Assembly (NCBI RefSeq): GCF_900129935.1
Contig: NZ_FQXJ01000004.1
Location: 124,001 to 188,000, forward strand
DNA length: 64,000 nucleotides
From: Desulfosporosinus lacus DSM 15449
GTDB lineage: Bacteria > Bacillota > Desulfitobacteriia > Desulfitobacteriales > Desulfitobacteriaceae
Reading direction: 5' to 3'
The stretch's first letter is position 1. Each line of letters starts with the position of its first letter. Shown in pieces: positions 43,482 through 52,222 of the stretch. The translations under genes were made by a program, and so were the position numbers. The notes under the pieces are model-generated. The model had not been told where the DNA came from and did not search any database. It worked only from the letters and a program-made list of their open reading frames with translations.

Positions 43482-44564
43482 TCATGCACGACTTGAAACC
43501 GCAATTCTCCCCGGCTCACCTTTATTAACTCGGCCGATAACAGCTGCTGCAAGGGTCTTATGTTCCTTTAATTGTTGAAGCAATGAAGCGACACGTTCTT
43601 CAGGAACAGACATTAGCAACCCTCCCGAAGTAATTGCATCAAAGAGCACAATTCGCAACTCTTCCGCAACTTCCGATTCGAAATCCACTTTATTCTCCAG
43701 ATGACGGCGGTTGGCCTGAGTTCCTCCCGGAATGGCTTTTTGCGCGATACAATGCCAGACACTGTCCAGGACCGGTACAGCACCAGCATAGACCTCTGCA
43801 CTGCAACCGCTGGCCTCAAGCATTTCATGCAAATGACCTAACAGCCCAAAGCCAGTCACATCTGTAACCGCATGAACTCCAACGGATATTGCTGCTTCAG
43901 CAGCCCCCTTATTCAACGCAGCCATAACTTTAATGACTTCCGCTTCGGCCTCCGGTGAGACTATTCCGCGTTTGATCCCAGTTGTGATAATTCCAACTCC
44001 CAGCGGTTTTGTAAAAACTAGGATATCCCCTGGCTCAGCCATGGCGTTAGAAAGGACATGGTCTGGGTGCACAATTCCAGTGACCGATAATCCGTATTTT
44101 GGCTCAGGATCATCAATAGAGTGCCCTCCTACAAGAACCGCACCCGCCTCTCGAATCTTATCGCTTCCACCTTGCAAAATCTTAGCCAAAACTTCCATAC
44201 TCAATTTTTTAACAGGGAAAGAAACTAAGTTCATCGCAGTCAACGGTTTAGCTCCCATTGCGTAAATATCACTTAAAGCATTCGCAGCAGCAATCTGCCC
44301 AAAAGCATAGGGATCATCTACCACCGGAGTAAAAAAATCAACGCTTTGAACAATAGCCTGGTCATCATTTAAACGGTAAACCCCGGCATCGTCCGAAGTC
44401 TCCATGCCTACTATAAGGTTAGCATCCTCTAGATTAGGGGGTAAGTAGCGCAAAACTTGCGCCAGGTCCGAAGGACCTATCTTGCATCCTCAGCCAGCCT
44501 TCGTAGATAACTGAGTCAGCCTGACCTTATCCGTCACCTTTTCTTGCGTCATATTAAGATCCAT
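43482..44564 (-). CDS. selD: Selenophosphate synthase SelD, itself a selenoprotein
   Basis: Makes selenophosphate from selenide and ATP. A purely conventional reading starts only at 44453, but the frame runs on upstream through one TGA (44490-44492) to ATG at 44564 with AGGTGG upstream. With selenocysteine at that codon the product is 360 aa and residues 20-31 read STKAG-U-GCKIGP, the exact catalytic-loop position that holds Cys or Sec in SelD. Later motifs include METSDDAGVY (about 54), GVGIITTG (about 190) and TDVTGFGLLGHLHEM (about 231). It is read after selA. A hairpin just after the TGA fits a bacterial SECIS. Confidence 0.93.
44464..44492 (-). promoter_or_regulatory. SECIS-like hairpin and selenocysteine UGA in selD
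   Basis: The TGA at 44490-44492 is followed 11 bases on by AGGTCC (44473-44478), a TTC loop and GGACCT (44464-44469), a perfect 6-bp hairpin at the distance where bacterial SECIS elements bind SelB. Confidence 0.8.
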
Positions 44565-44778
44565 CTTTGCACCACCTATTACTTCATTAAACTAAATCAT
44601 CTTTGGACATATCATTCATTAATTATAACCAGATATAATACTGCGTCAACACGACGCCAACTTACAAGACACTTCCTTACAATCGCAGCCTAGCCAAGTG
44701 AAATGATATTGCAAAGAGAACCATCCAGCCAACCACAAAGTAAGACTCCCTGAAGCTGTGGTGATCGTGCAATTCGTT

Positions 44779-46194
44779 TCACTTTCCCCATTGCCCTAAC
44801 CGCAGAACAATCTCCTCACTGTCACCACTCAACAATGTTCTTACATCGATCAGTACCCGATCCTTGTGAATTCTAGACAGTATTGCTACCGGACCCAGTC
44901 TTAAAAACTCCTCTAATTCAATAACGTTCCCTTCTGCCGGCCGAATGGCACACACCCATGTCGGAAGCCCTACCGTCGGCCAAGCCCCGCCACCCACCTG
45001 AGAAACATCCTCTTTTAACTCGGCAGCGATCTTCTGATTCGCCTGAAGTGCCATAACCAGCTCAGACGCTGCTTTATGTAGTGTATCCAACGGGGCAGAG
45101 AGCATTCTCCAGACAGGTATATCTTCTATTTCCCCATTCTCGTATAAGCGAAGAGTCCCTTCGAGGGCTGCCAAAGTTAATTTATCAACTCTCAAAGCTC
45201 GAGTTAATTGATTTGCTCTTAATCGTTCAACAAAAACTCTCTTTCCCACGATGATTCCAGCCTGCGGTCCACCAAGCAATTTGTCTCCACTAAAAGTTAC
45301 GAGAGACAGACCTGATTTAACGGCTTGTTTAATAGTTGGCTCAGTTGGAAAGCCCAGACTTGCCCCGTCAAAGAAACTGCCGCTTCCTAAATCCTCCATT
45401 ACGGGCAGACCCCGCTCTTCACCGAGTTCCACTAACTCTGCTCCTGTAACAGCATGAGTAAACCCTTCAACCCGATAATTACTCGTATGTACTTTCAGGA
45501 GCAGAGCAGTATCCGGCCCGATGGCTGCTTCATAGTCCTTTCTCCAAGTCTTATTGGTAGCTCCCACTTCCACCAACCTGGCCCCCCCTGCTTTTAGCAC
45601 CTCAGGTATGCGAAATGATCCGCCAACCTCCACCAATTCCCCTCGCGATACAATGACTTCTTTCCCCTGGGCAAAAGTATTCATCATCAATAAAACTGCG
45701 GCCGCGTTATTATTAACAACCATGGCAGCTTCTGCACCCGTGAGACGGCAAAGAAGCTCTTCAACATGGACATAGCGTGAGCCCCGCTCACCAGTCTGGA
45801 TATTCAACTCAAGGTTGCTATACCTTTCTGCTTGTTCCGAAACAAAACGCGCCACTTCTGGCGCAAGCAGTGCTCTTCCGCAATTGGTATGCAAGACAAC
45901 CCCAGTCGCATTGATAACCCGCTGTAAATTATATTCAGTACTTGTCAGTTTCTTCAGAAGCTTGTCTCTCAAAGATGTCCAAAGGGAAGCTTCAAACTCC
46001 TCATACGAATCTGCTAAACTTCGGTTAATATTTTCCCGTGCGCTTTGTAAAACCTGTCGAACGCACTGAGTCATACGAGGCAACCACCTCTCATTCGTCA
46101 TAAACGGACTGAATTCTATGTCGTCCTCCAGCCGAGAAAGCACTTCATGAACAGCTGGTAGTGCCCTTAATCGTCTATGTATCTCTTGTTGCAC
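44779..46194 (-). CDS. selA: L-seryl-tRNA(Sec) selenium transferase SelA
   Basis: A PLP enzyme that converts seryl-tRNA(Sec) to selenocysteinyl-tRNA(Sec) using selenophosphate from SelD. The 471-aa protein has an N-terminal helical tRNA-binding region (LRALPAVHEVLS), VINATGVVLHTNCGRALL (about residue 86), AAMVVNNNAAAVLL (about 150) and the PLP lysine in SFSGDKLLGGPQAG (about 295). GTG start at 46194 with AAGGAG about 10 bases upstream. selB and the tRNA(Sec) gene are not in this window. Confidence 0.94.
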   Translation of the reverse strand: MQQEIHRRLRALPAVHEVLSRLEDDIEFSPFMTNERWLPRMTQCVRQVLQSARENINRSLADSYEEFEASLWTSLRDKLLKKLTSTEYNLQRVINATGVVLHTNCGRALLAPEVARFVSEQAERYSNLELNIQTGERGSRYVHVEELLCRLTGAEAAMVVNNNAAAVLLMMNTFAQGKEVIVSRGELVEVGGSFRIPEVLKAGGARLVEVGATNKTWRKDYEAAIGPDTALLLKVHTSNYRVEGFTHAVTGAELVELGEERGLPVMEDLGSGSFFDGASLGFPTEPTIKQAVKSGLSLVTFSGDKLLGGPQAGIIVGKRVFVERLRANQLTRALRVDKLTLAALEGTLRLYENGEIEDIPVWRMLSAPLDTLHKAASELVMALQANQKIAAELKEDVSQVGGGAWPTVGLPTWVCAIRPAEGNVIELEEFLRLGPVAILSRIHKDRVLIDVRTLLSGDSEEIVLRLGQWGK

Positions 46195-46416
46195 TAATTG
46201 CCAACTCCTTATGGACCTCCATTATTATCGACCAATTTCCCGTAATCTGGCCCGCACACTTTTTAGGATTTCGACAGTAGGATTAGCATATGATAAAGGA
46301 AACCTAAGCACTGAGTTTTACCTAACCATAAGAAACAAGCTTACTTATTTGCTGAAGTCCCCGTCTGCGGGCCTCCGGCCTCTGACCTCAGACTTCTTAT
46401 TTCAAGGAGGTATTCA

Positions 46417-46620
46417 ATGTCTAACATCAACTCAGCTCGCACACTCATGCAGCCGGCGCGTCAAGCCGTTATTCTTCCCTTTAAGTCGCGCTCCCAAACA
46501 AACGAGCAATTCTCTCCCTGTATCTTTTGCGGTAAAACTATGAGAGTACATAAATTCAAAGGCAAAACAGTTTGCATAAACTGTCTGCGCCTAATACCTG
46601 CTATCTTCTCCTATGGATAA
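46417..46620 (+). CDS. Small zinc-ribbon protein, possibly Gin/CsfB-like
   Basis: A 67-aa plus-strand protein with a consensus AAGGAGG 6 bases before ATG, so very likely translated. After a basic N-terminal half it has CIFCGKTMRVHKFKGKTVC followed by INC, two CxxC pairs 14 residues apart (C35, C38, C53, C56). This pattern resembles the sigma-G inhibitor Gin (CsfB) of spore formers, which has the same paired CxxC layout, but the resemblance is weak and the N-terminus is longer. It is divergent from selA and convergent with the mecA-like gene. A generic zinc ribbon remains possible. Confidence 0.65.
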   Translation: MSNINSARTLMQPARQAVILPFKSRSQTNEQFSPCIFCGKTMRVHKFKGKTVCINCLRLIPAIFSYG

Positions 46621-46729
46621 ACATTATTCTTGATTGCCACTTATCCGACGACGGTCATGGATGACCTGAACGGTCACAGCCAAGGCTCGAAGCGGCAACC
46701 AACCCGCCATCCATAAATAAACAATATTG
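46621..46729. other. Gap after the small zinc-ribbon gene
   Basis: About 110 bases between two convergent genes. It contains GGTCATGGATGACC near 46654-46670, a short palindrome without a T-tract; nothing else is recognisable. Confidence 0.4.
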
Positions 46730-46756
46730 TAAAAGGGAAGCAAATCGCTTCCCTTT
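46730..46756 (-). terminator. Rho-independent terminator of the mecA-like gene
   Basis: AAGGGAAGC (46733-46741) and GCTTCCCTT (46747-46755) form a 9-bp stem; on the minus strand it continues into TTTTAC. Confidence 0.7.
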
Positions 46757-46763
46757 AGAGTGT

Positions 46764-47357
46764 CTAGCTTTGTGTCGACTTATTGAAAGCAGCGTTAAGC
46801 GTTTGAACGGCCTTTTCAAGGATTATTCCTTTGCCGTGTTCAGATAGGAAAACTCCGGTCGTGCCAACGATTTCACCGTATTCATCAAGGATTGCCTCTG
46901 CCAAAAACCTTTTCTTACCCGTTCCCATTCGGTTGAGTACAAGATAGTATTCCTTTTCGAACTCATAAAGTCCCGAACGAAGTTGGGCAAATTCCGGTAA
47001 CCGTGCAACTGCCGAAATCACATCTTCTAAATCTGCAAATACATAGACCAATTCTGTAACCCGACCTTTAGGGGTTTTTCGACCCGCCTTCTCTTTAACA
47101 GAACCCTCAACCTGATCTTCTTGCTTCATGATCGTGATTACAAACTCATCATTCGTTGCCACGGTTGCTTGAATCCAAAAAGGTTGATCTAAATTAAATT
47201 CGACTTCTTCTCTGGCTTGCGCGATGAGTTCCCAAAACAATTGCTCCGTCTTAGCTGACCGTTGAAAAAGATCAGTCATCGTGATATCCCTGTCACTTAA
47301 TTCTGTCAAAGAGATAAAGATGCGGATGGTATGCTCATTAACTTTTTGGACACGCAC
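46764..47357 (-). CDS. mecA: MecA-like ClpC adaptor protein
   Basis: A 197-aa protein with the layout of MecA: an N-terminal substrate-binding domain beginning MRVQKVNEHTIRIFISLTEL (compare the INEHT start of Bacillus MecA), TEQLFWELIAQAREE (about 38-52), an acidic/basic linker (about 78-95) and a C-terminal ClpC-binding domain (VYVFADLEDVISAVARL, about 103-119). MecA targets ComK and other proteins to ClpCP. GTG at 47357 is chosen because AAGGAG lies 10 bases upstream; GTG at 47366 is too close. It has its own terminator. Confidence 0.8.
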   Translation of the reverse strand: MRVQKVNEHTIRIFISLTELSDRDITMTDLFQRSAKTEQLFWELIAQAREEVEFNLDQPFWIQATVATNDEFVITIMKQEDQVEGSVKEKAGRKTPKGRVTELVYVFADLEDVISAVARLPEFAQLRSGLYEFEKEYYLVLNRMGTGKKRFLAEAILDEYGEIVGTTGVFLSEHGKGIILEKAVQTLNAAFNKSTQS

Positions 47358-47563
47358 ATCCCCCACTCTCCTTTCCGCATCGTTTCTTACTTTAGATTAT
47401 ACATACTCTATCTTATTCCCATTATAACATATTACGCCAATACTTTTCCTGTGAAATCTATGAGAATGAAGATTATCTCTTCCCAATAGTATAGTACCCC
47501 CTGCACTCACAATCACAATATGCAGTTCCCGACTTATACCTCTATCTTATTAGCAAATTCATT

Positions 47564-48010
47564 CTATAGCAAGCTGCCTAAAAGCTCACAACGAATGACT
47601 TCTCGACGCGTCGGTAAATACATAAGCTCAACTTGATCGTCAACTTTCACTCTCTCATAGACAAAAAAGTCAACGTAGAATTGCATTTGTTGCGCTCCGC
47701 TGCGGATATCTAAACTGTAGGAGCTTGAACCAGAGTCAAAAGCCTTTCCCTGAACCGACCCTTGGATAATACCAGGTTTATCAAACCAATCTGGCTGAGA
47801 AAACAGAAATAGTTCTGTATATACACCTAATACCCCAACCCAGATTGAGACTTTCAGCGCCAAGAGCAAGAATCCCCAGACATCACGGGCATTTCGCCAC
47901 GTAATAACTAACTTCCAAACCAATCTGGATAGTACCATTGCAAATATCAAAAAGAGTACGATCAAACTAGGCCAAGTCGTACTCCATAGATAACTATAAT
48001 AGTCTGCCAT
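47564..48010 (-). CDS. Small membrane protein of unknown function
   Basis: A 148-aa protein with two clear membrane helices (about residues 13-33 and 46-67) and a C-terminal, probably extracytoplasmic, beta-rich part (SSYSLDIRSGAQQMQFYVDFF). AAGGGGT precedes the ATG. The family is not recognised. It is read after the diguanylate cyclase gene with 27 bases between them, so the two are probably cotranscribed. Confidence 0.65.
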   Translation of the reverse strand: MADYYSYLWSTTWPSLIVLFLIFAMVLSRLVWKLVITWRNARDVWGFLLLALKVSIWVGVLGVYTELFLFSQPDWFDKPGIIQGSVQGKAFDSGSSSYSLDIRSGAQQMQFYVDFFVYERVKVDDQVELMYLPTRREVIRCELLGSLL

Positions 48011-48037
48011 TTCTTACCCCTTTACAAACCCAGTTAT

Positions 48038-48733
48038 TTACCCAAACTTATGCTTTCTGCTTTCAACTAGACAACAGTTCCCTCCATTTGCTTTAACAGT
48101 ATAGAGCAAATGATCTACTCTATCAAAAAATTCTTCGATTGGTTCATCTCGATAAATGGCCATTCCCATACTTAATGTTACCCTTCCACGATTTGGAAGG
48201 GTTTCAAACGAATGTCGAACTCTTTGTGCTATTTGACGAGCCTCTTCATAATTTGTTTCGGGCAATACAAAAGCAAATTCATCCCCTCCGAAACGATATA
48301 CCCCATCCATTGTGCGAACAGCGTCCCTAAAGATCTGCCCCGTTGAATGCAATAATTCGTTCCCTGCACGATGCCCGAAAGTATCATTATAGTTTTTGAA
48401 CCTGTCCAAATCAACCAGAATCAGCGTCAGTGGCTTTTGTTTTCTAAGAGCTCGTTGCGATTCACATCGTATCCGTTCCTTGTACGCCTTAAAGTTACCT
48501 AGGCCCGTAAGCTCATCAAGCGTCGCCAATTCTAAAAGCCTGCGACGGTCATAGGCAATTCTATGGATTACCAACATCGTGCCAGCCGCAATAAAGATAA
48601 CTCCCGCTGTTCTGACCCAGTAATTCGTTATCCCTTGCAGAATAATTAAACTTATAAAATAACCTATTGCAAAAAGAAATGCACGAAGCTTATACCTCGT
48701 ATGTGTCAGCGTAGATCTAGATCTTTTGACCAT
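48038..48733 (-). CDS. Membrane-bound diguanylate cyclase (GGDEF)
   Basis: Synthesises cyclic di-GMP. The 231-aa protein has two N-terminal membrane helices (about residues 16-55) joined by a very short loop, then a GGDEF domain: LDELTGLGNFKAYKE (about 75), LVDLDRFKNYNDTFGH (about 105-120), and FGGDEFAFVLPE at the active site. RTMD lies five residues before GGDEF, the inhibitory I-site, so product inhibition is predicted. GGAGG precedes ATG at 48733; the longer frame from 48778 lacks a ribosome site. It lies near a flagellar operon that contains a PilZ protein. Confidence 0.88.
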   Translation of the reverse strand: MVKRSRSTLTHTRYKLRAFLFAIGYFISLIILQGITNYWVRTAGVIFIAAGTMLVIHRIAYDRRRLLELATLDELTGLGNFKAYKERIRCESQRALRKQKPLTLILVDLDRFKNYNDTFGHRAGNELLHSTGQIFRDAVRTMDGVYRFGGDEFAFVLPETNYEEARQIAQRVRHSFETLPNRGRVTLSMGMAIYRDEPIEEFFDRVDHLLYTVKANGGNCCLVESRKHKFG

Positions 48734-48883
48734 TATTCTATCGCCTCCAAACGATTTAACACAGATGTGTCTATCCATTTGATTAAAAGTTAGTTTTATT
48801 CTTTGATTTTAACAATATAGTTCGCTAAAGAGCCCTTATCTCCTTCTCTTTTACTAATAATTTCTTTTGTGGATCTCGAAACC

Positions 48884-48911
48884 AAAAAGGAGCAGTGTCA
48901 TTTCACGCTCC
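48884..48911 (-). terminator. Terminator of the flagellar operon end
   Basis: GGAGC (48889-48893) and GCTCC (48907-48911) pair around an inner GTG/CAC; five T residues follow on the minus strand, downstream of the lytic transglycosylase gene. Confidence 0.65.
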
Positions 48912-49007
48912 CTAATAAACCGATTTAACCATAAGTGCTATTTATCTTTAACTTTTAATTGGAATTCTATATAATTTTAAAGAGATTGTCAACTAGGAGC
49001 CTATTTT

Positions 49008-49667
49008 CTACGCTCTCCAATCGTTTTGATTCAATCCTGCCATAATCTTTTGCACATAGGCCTGTGTCTCCTTATAGGGAGGCACTCCATTATATTTATC
49101 CACTGCACCTGGCCCAGCATTATAAGCTGCTAAACTCAGCGGAATATTCCCCTTAAAGCGATTCAGTAAATCCTTTAAGAAATGCGTTCCACCATCTAAG
49201 TTCTGAGTCGGATCATAGGGATTTTTAACTCCATAAGATGCAGCAGTTCCCGGCATCAGTTGCATTAAGCCCATGGCTCCGGCAGGAGAGGTTGCCTTCG
49301 AATTAAACCCTGATTCTGCTTTAACTACCTGCTGAATTAGATTTGGATCAACTCCATATTTTTGAGCCATAGAATAAATAAGATGCTCCAGAGAACCAGT
49401 ATTTTCAGCTTTCCCCTCAGGAGCCTGGAGGGCTTTATAACTATTGAGTGACGACATCCCAGACATCCCCTGCATTAGACCGGTAAGTCCTTGGGAAGCA
49501 TCTCCCCCTCCCCCAAGTGCGGCTTTAAGTAAGGTGGCAAACAGCAGTGAATTTGAACTGCCACTTTCTCCAGCTCCAGACAAATCGTTCTTATCAGTTT
49601 GTGTGGTTTGCCAAGATCCATTCATTTGTTGAAGTTGAAATAGGAGAACTATTTGAGCCATGTTCAC
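49008..49667 (-). CDS. Lytic transglycosylase (SLT), probably rod-associated muramidase
   Basis: A 219-aa protein with a C-terminal SLT domain (about 95-215): catalytic glutamate in [29 protein letters not shown] and the [14 protein letters not shown] motif. It cleaves peptidoglycan glycan strands. The N-terminal 85 residues are Ser/Gly-rich and carry no signal peptide, so export through the flagellar apparatus, as for FlgJ, is plausible and would open the wall for the rod; that is inference. GTG at 49667 has AGGAGG 9 bases upstream. It is the last gene of the flagellar operon. Confidence 0.85.
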   Translation of the reverse strand: MNMAQIVLLFQLQQMNGSWQTTQTDKNDLSGAGESGSSNSLLFATLLKAALGGGGDASQGLTGLMQGMSGMSSLNSYKALQAPEGKAENTGSLEHLIYSMAQKYGVDPNLIQQVVKAESGFNSKATSPAGAMGLMQLMPGTAASYGVKNPYDPTQNLDGGTHFLKDLLNRFKGNIPLSLAAYNAGPGAVDKYNGVPPYKETQAYVQKIMAGLNQNDWRA

Positions 49668-49712
49668 TTAAATCGACCTCCTATCTTCTAAAATTATCGA
49701 CGAATACCCTGG

Positions 49713-50180
49713 TTAATGAGAAATTAATTGCCCCAATTCCTTAACCTCATCGCTCTCGAGAATTTGTTCCGGAATGAGTTTAATAATTATTCTATCGGGG
49801 AGATTTACTACTCCAGCAATAAAGGGATCTGTAACCAGCGACGGGGGGGGAACAATATTCTCTAAAATTCGAACCTCGCGAAGTTGATCCACAGCAAATC
49901 CCACATGATTTCCATGAACCTCTGTGATTAGGGCAAAAGTATTTTGATCGTCTTGCGAGTCCGAACCTTCTGTTGTCATTTTTATTGGATCAATTCCGAA
50001 CCGCACATGCAAATCGATCAAAGGGATTGCCACACCTCGAATAGTAATCAGACCACACACATACGAAGGGGCATTTGGAATTATACCTACCTCTCCTAGA
50101 CGGGTAATTTCCCGAACCACATCGATGGGCATCGCATACTCTTCTTGACCTAATGAGAAAACGACAACTTGTACTGCCAT
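49713..50180 (-). CDS. cheW: CheW-type chemotaxis adaptor
   Basis: A 155-aa single CheW domain that links chemoreceptors to CheA. It shows VVVFSLGQEEYAMPIDVVREI at the N-terminus, IIPNAPSYVCGLITIRGVAIPLIDL (about residues 36-60) and HVGFAVDQLREVRIL (about 95-109), ending with the usual SDEVKELGQLI helix. ATG at 50180 has GGAGG 9 bases upstream. No CheA or receptor gene is in this window. It is part of the flagellar operon. Confidence 0.88.
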   Translation of the reverse strand: MAVQVVVFSLGQEEYAMPIDVVREITRLGEVGIIPNAPSYVCGLITIRGVAIPLIDLHVRFGIDPIKMTTEGSDSQDDQNTFALITEVHGNHVGFAVDQLREVRILENIVPPPSLVTDPFIAGVVNLPDRIIIKLIPEQILESDEVKELGQLISH

Positions 50181-50198
50181 CCTAACCATCCTCCATCG

Positions 50199-50939
50199 CT
50201 ATATCTTCCCGACCTCATTAACTGCCTTACCCAACATCTCGTCTTGGGTCTGGATTATCTTTTGATTGGCTTCATAAGCTTTCATAACCGTCATCATTTG
50301 AATCATTTGTCCAGCGAGGTCGACATTAGATGCTTCCACCGCTCCCTGTCGAACTGCACCAACGGCGGCTTGAACTGGTTGATTGGCAATATATAAGGAT
50401 TGACCTTCACGTTGTAAAGCATCCACCGGAATCTCGACGACACGTATTTGATCGACTCTTTGTCCTTGATCCATAATTGTGCCATCAGCGCTCACGCTAA
50501 ATTCAGAACTCAAAGGACCTATGGGGCCTGCTTCACCCTGAAGGGAATAACCATCCGCGGTTCGAAGCATCCCGTCACCATCTAATTGAAAGTGTCCATT
50601 GCGAGTATACCGTTCTCCGCCAGGTGTCTGAACGACAAAATATCCTGGTGAAGTTAAGGCCAAATCTGTATTAATATCGGTCGTCTCTAAAGATCCTTGA
50701 ACATTGGACATGGCAAGGCGGTCAACGCCTACTCCTCTGCCCATCTCACCAACCTCAACAACTTCAGAAGCTTCGTTTCCTCCCATTCGTTGAATCAGCA
50801 TCGAAGGAAAAGAAATATTACTAGCCGTCTGCTCTTTATAGCCTGAGGTCTTTAGGTTGACAACGTTATCTCCAACAACCTCACTTTGAGTTTGCGCGGC
50901 TAACAAACCTGTGGCCGAAGTATATAATCCTCTTATCAT
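50199..50939 (-). CDS. Flagellar rod/hook-basal body protein, FlgF/FlgG type
   Basis: A 246-aa axial protein: N-terminal LYTSATGLLAAQTQSEVVGDN with the NLKTSGYKE consensus, a short D1 domain with RNGHFQLDGDGMLRT (about 105-119), and a C-terminal coiled helix ending QTQDEMLGKAVNEVGKI. It is exported by the flagellar system and builds the rod. The gene follows flgG and flgB, so it is likely the second rod protein (FlgF/FlhP-like). It is more divergent than the FlgG at 51389-52180. Confidence 0.82.
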   Translation of the reverse strand: MIRGLYTSATGLLAAQTQSEVVGDNVVNLKTSGYKEQTASNISFPSMLIQRMGGNEASEVVEVGEMGRGVGVDRLAMSNVQGSLETTDINTDLALTSPGYFVVQTPGGERYTRNGHFQLDGDGMLRTADGYSLQGEAGPIGPLSSEFSVSADGTIMDQGQRVDQIRVVEIPVDALQREGQSLYIANQPVQAAVGAVRQGAVEASNVDLAGQMIQMMTVMKAYEANQKIIQTQDEMLGKAVNEVGKI

Positions 50940-50981
50940 TTTAACCCGCCTTTGTTTCTTACTTAGCGCTTAAATCCGGAA

Positions 50982-51383
50982 TTACTTAACAACCATTCGA
51001 AGCAAACCTAGCTGCGATGAGATGGTACGGGTAAGGGAATTGTAGTATAAGCCATTTTCAGCTACATAAGTCATCTCTCGGTCAACGTCCACGTTATTTC
51101 CATCATTGCGAAAGAATGTTGTATTATCTGTCACAACCCCTGAACCGTTCCCTTCTTGGATACCCGGAATGTGCTTCGAAGTCGTCAACTTCATAGGGAG
51201 GTTTCCGCTCTTTTCACCTAAGGCAGTCCCCAAGACCGTCTGGAAATCAACATCCGAACGTTTAAAGTTTGGAGTGTCAATATTCGCAACGTTATTAGAC
51301 AAGACCTGTTGCCTCCTGCTCGACGCATCAAGGCCTTTCTGCAATACACTTAAAACCGGCCCCTCCAACCAACCACCAGCCAT
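50982..51383 (-). CDS. flgB: Flagellar basal-body rod protein FlgB
   Basis: A 133-aa proximal-rod protein. Its N-terminus LQKGLDASSRRQQVLSNNVANIDTPNFKRSDVDF carries the NNxANxxTPxFK consensus of axial proteins, and its C-terminus (VDREMTYVAENGLYYNSL) is typical for FlgB rather than FlgC. GGAGG precedes the ATG. In most Firmicutes flgB heads an operon with flgC and fliE; here it sits alone between flgG and the FlgF-like gene, and no flgC or fliE is in the window. Confidence 0.88.
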   Translation of the reverse strand: MAGGWLEGPVLSVLQKGLDASSRRQQVLSNNVANIDTPNFKRSDVDFQTVLGTALGEKSGNLPMKLTTSKHIPGIQEGNGSGVVTDNTTFFRNDGNNVDVDREMTYVAENGLYYNSLTRTISSQLGLLRMVVK

Positions 51384-51388
51384 ACACT

Positions 51389-52180
51389 TTACCTCCTTAG
51401 AGAATTAGCAAGTCCCCACATCTTATCTCCGTCCTGAACCAGCCTGGCACTCATTTGATAAGCTTTTTGGACCTGAATGAGATCAGTCATCGAAGTGGCC
51501 AAGTCAACATTTGATTGCTCTAAAGACTTACTGCGAACCGTTCCAAGTACCAGATTGCCGGCAGTGGTGTTACCTGGTTCTCCAACCTGCGGTTCACCAG
51601 AATTAACAGTAGGGACAAAGAGGTTGTTCTCATTTCTAAAGAGTCCTTGAGAATTCTGAAATCCTGCCAAAACAAGCTGTCCAAATACCATACTTTCTCC
51701 ATTGCTAACCCCAGTTATATCTCCATTTGCAGCAACTGCTATTTCTGTGGCACCGAAGGGAATCAACCCATTGGTTTGGACAATGTTTCCCTGCATATCC
51801 GAAAGTTGCCCTGACTCATCTATTTGAAAGGCACCTGCCCGAGTATAGCCCATCTCTCCATTTGGAGTCTGTACTTGAAAAAAACCTGCGCCATTAATCC
51901 CTAAATCCAAAGAGCGCTCAGTTTGCCCTAGAACCCCTTGCTGAAAATTAGTCCCAATACCGCTAGTCAGCACTCCAGCCCCAACGTCCAGAGTATCCAC
52001 GGTATTTTCGTCTTCAGCATTTATTCTTCCGGAACGCACTTCTGTCGCCAAAGCCTCAGCGAAAACCATCTGATTCGCCTTAAATCCGGGCGTATTGGCA
52101 TTAGCCAGGTTGTTCCCAATGGTGTCTATCGCTATCTGCTGCGCACGGACTCCCGACGCAGCAGTTCCTACTAGGCGCAT
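51389..52180 (-). CDS. flgG: Flagellar distal-rod protein FlgG
   Basis: A 263-aa rod protein with the N-terminal TIGNNLANANTPGFKANQ consensus (residues about 20-37), the central GAGFFQVQTPNGEMGYTRAGAFQ block (about 96-118) and a C-terminal VDLATSMTDLIQVQKAYQMSARLVQ helix. It forms the distal rod joined to the hook. GGAGGGG precedes the ATG. The gene is the next after flgE in the operon. Confidence 0.92.
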   Translation of the reverse strand: MRLVGTAASGVRAQQIAIDTIGNNLANANTPGFKANQMVFAEALATEVRSGRINAEDENTVDTLDVGAGVLTSGIGTNFQQGVLGQTERSLDLGINGAGFFQVQTPNGEMGYTRAGAFQIDESGQLSDMQGNIVQTNGLIPFGATEIAVAANGDITGVSNGESMVFGQLVLAGFQNSQGLFRNENNLFVPTVNSGEPQVGEPGNTTAGNLVLGTVRSKSLEQSNVDLATSMTDLIQVQKAYQMSARLVQDGDKMWGLANSLRR

Positions 52181-52222
52181 TAAGCACCCCTCCGTCTTCT
52201 CAAATTACAATTAAAGCTTATA

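Noticed and set aside
43482-44453. SelD as a 323-aa protein starting at 44453
   Set aside because: This start removes the catalytic loop; the upstream frame with UGA, ribosome site and hairpin gives the full-length enzyme.
44565-44778. tRNA(Sec) gene between selA and selD
   Set aside because: No cloverleaf with the long extra arm or a TTCGAxTC T-loop could be found in the gap.
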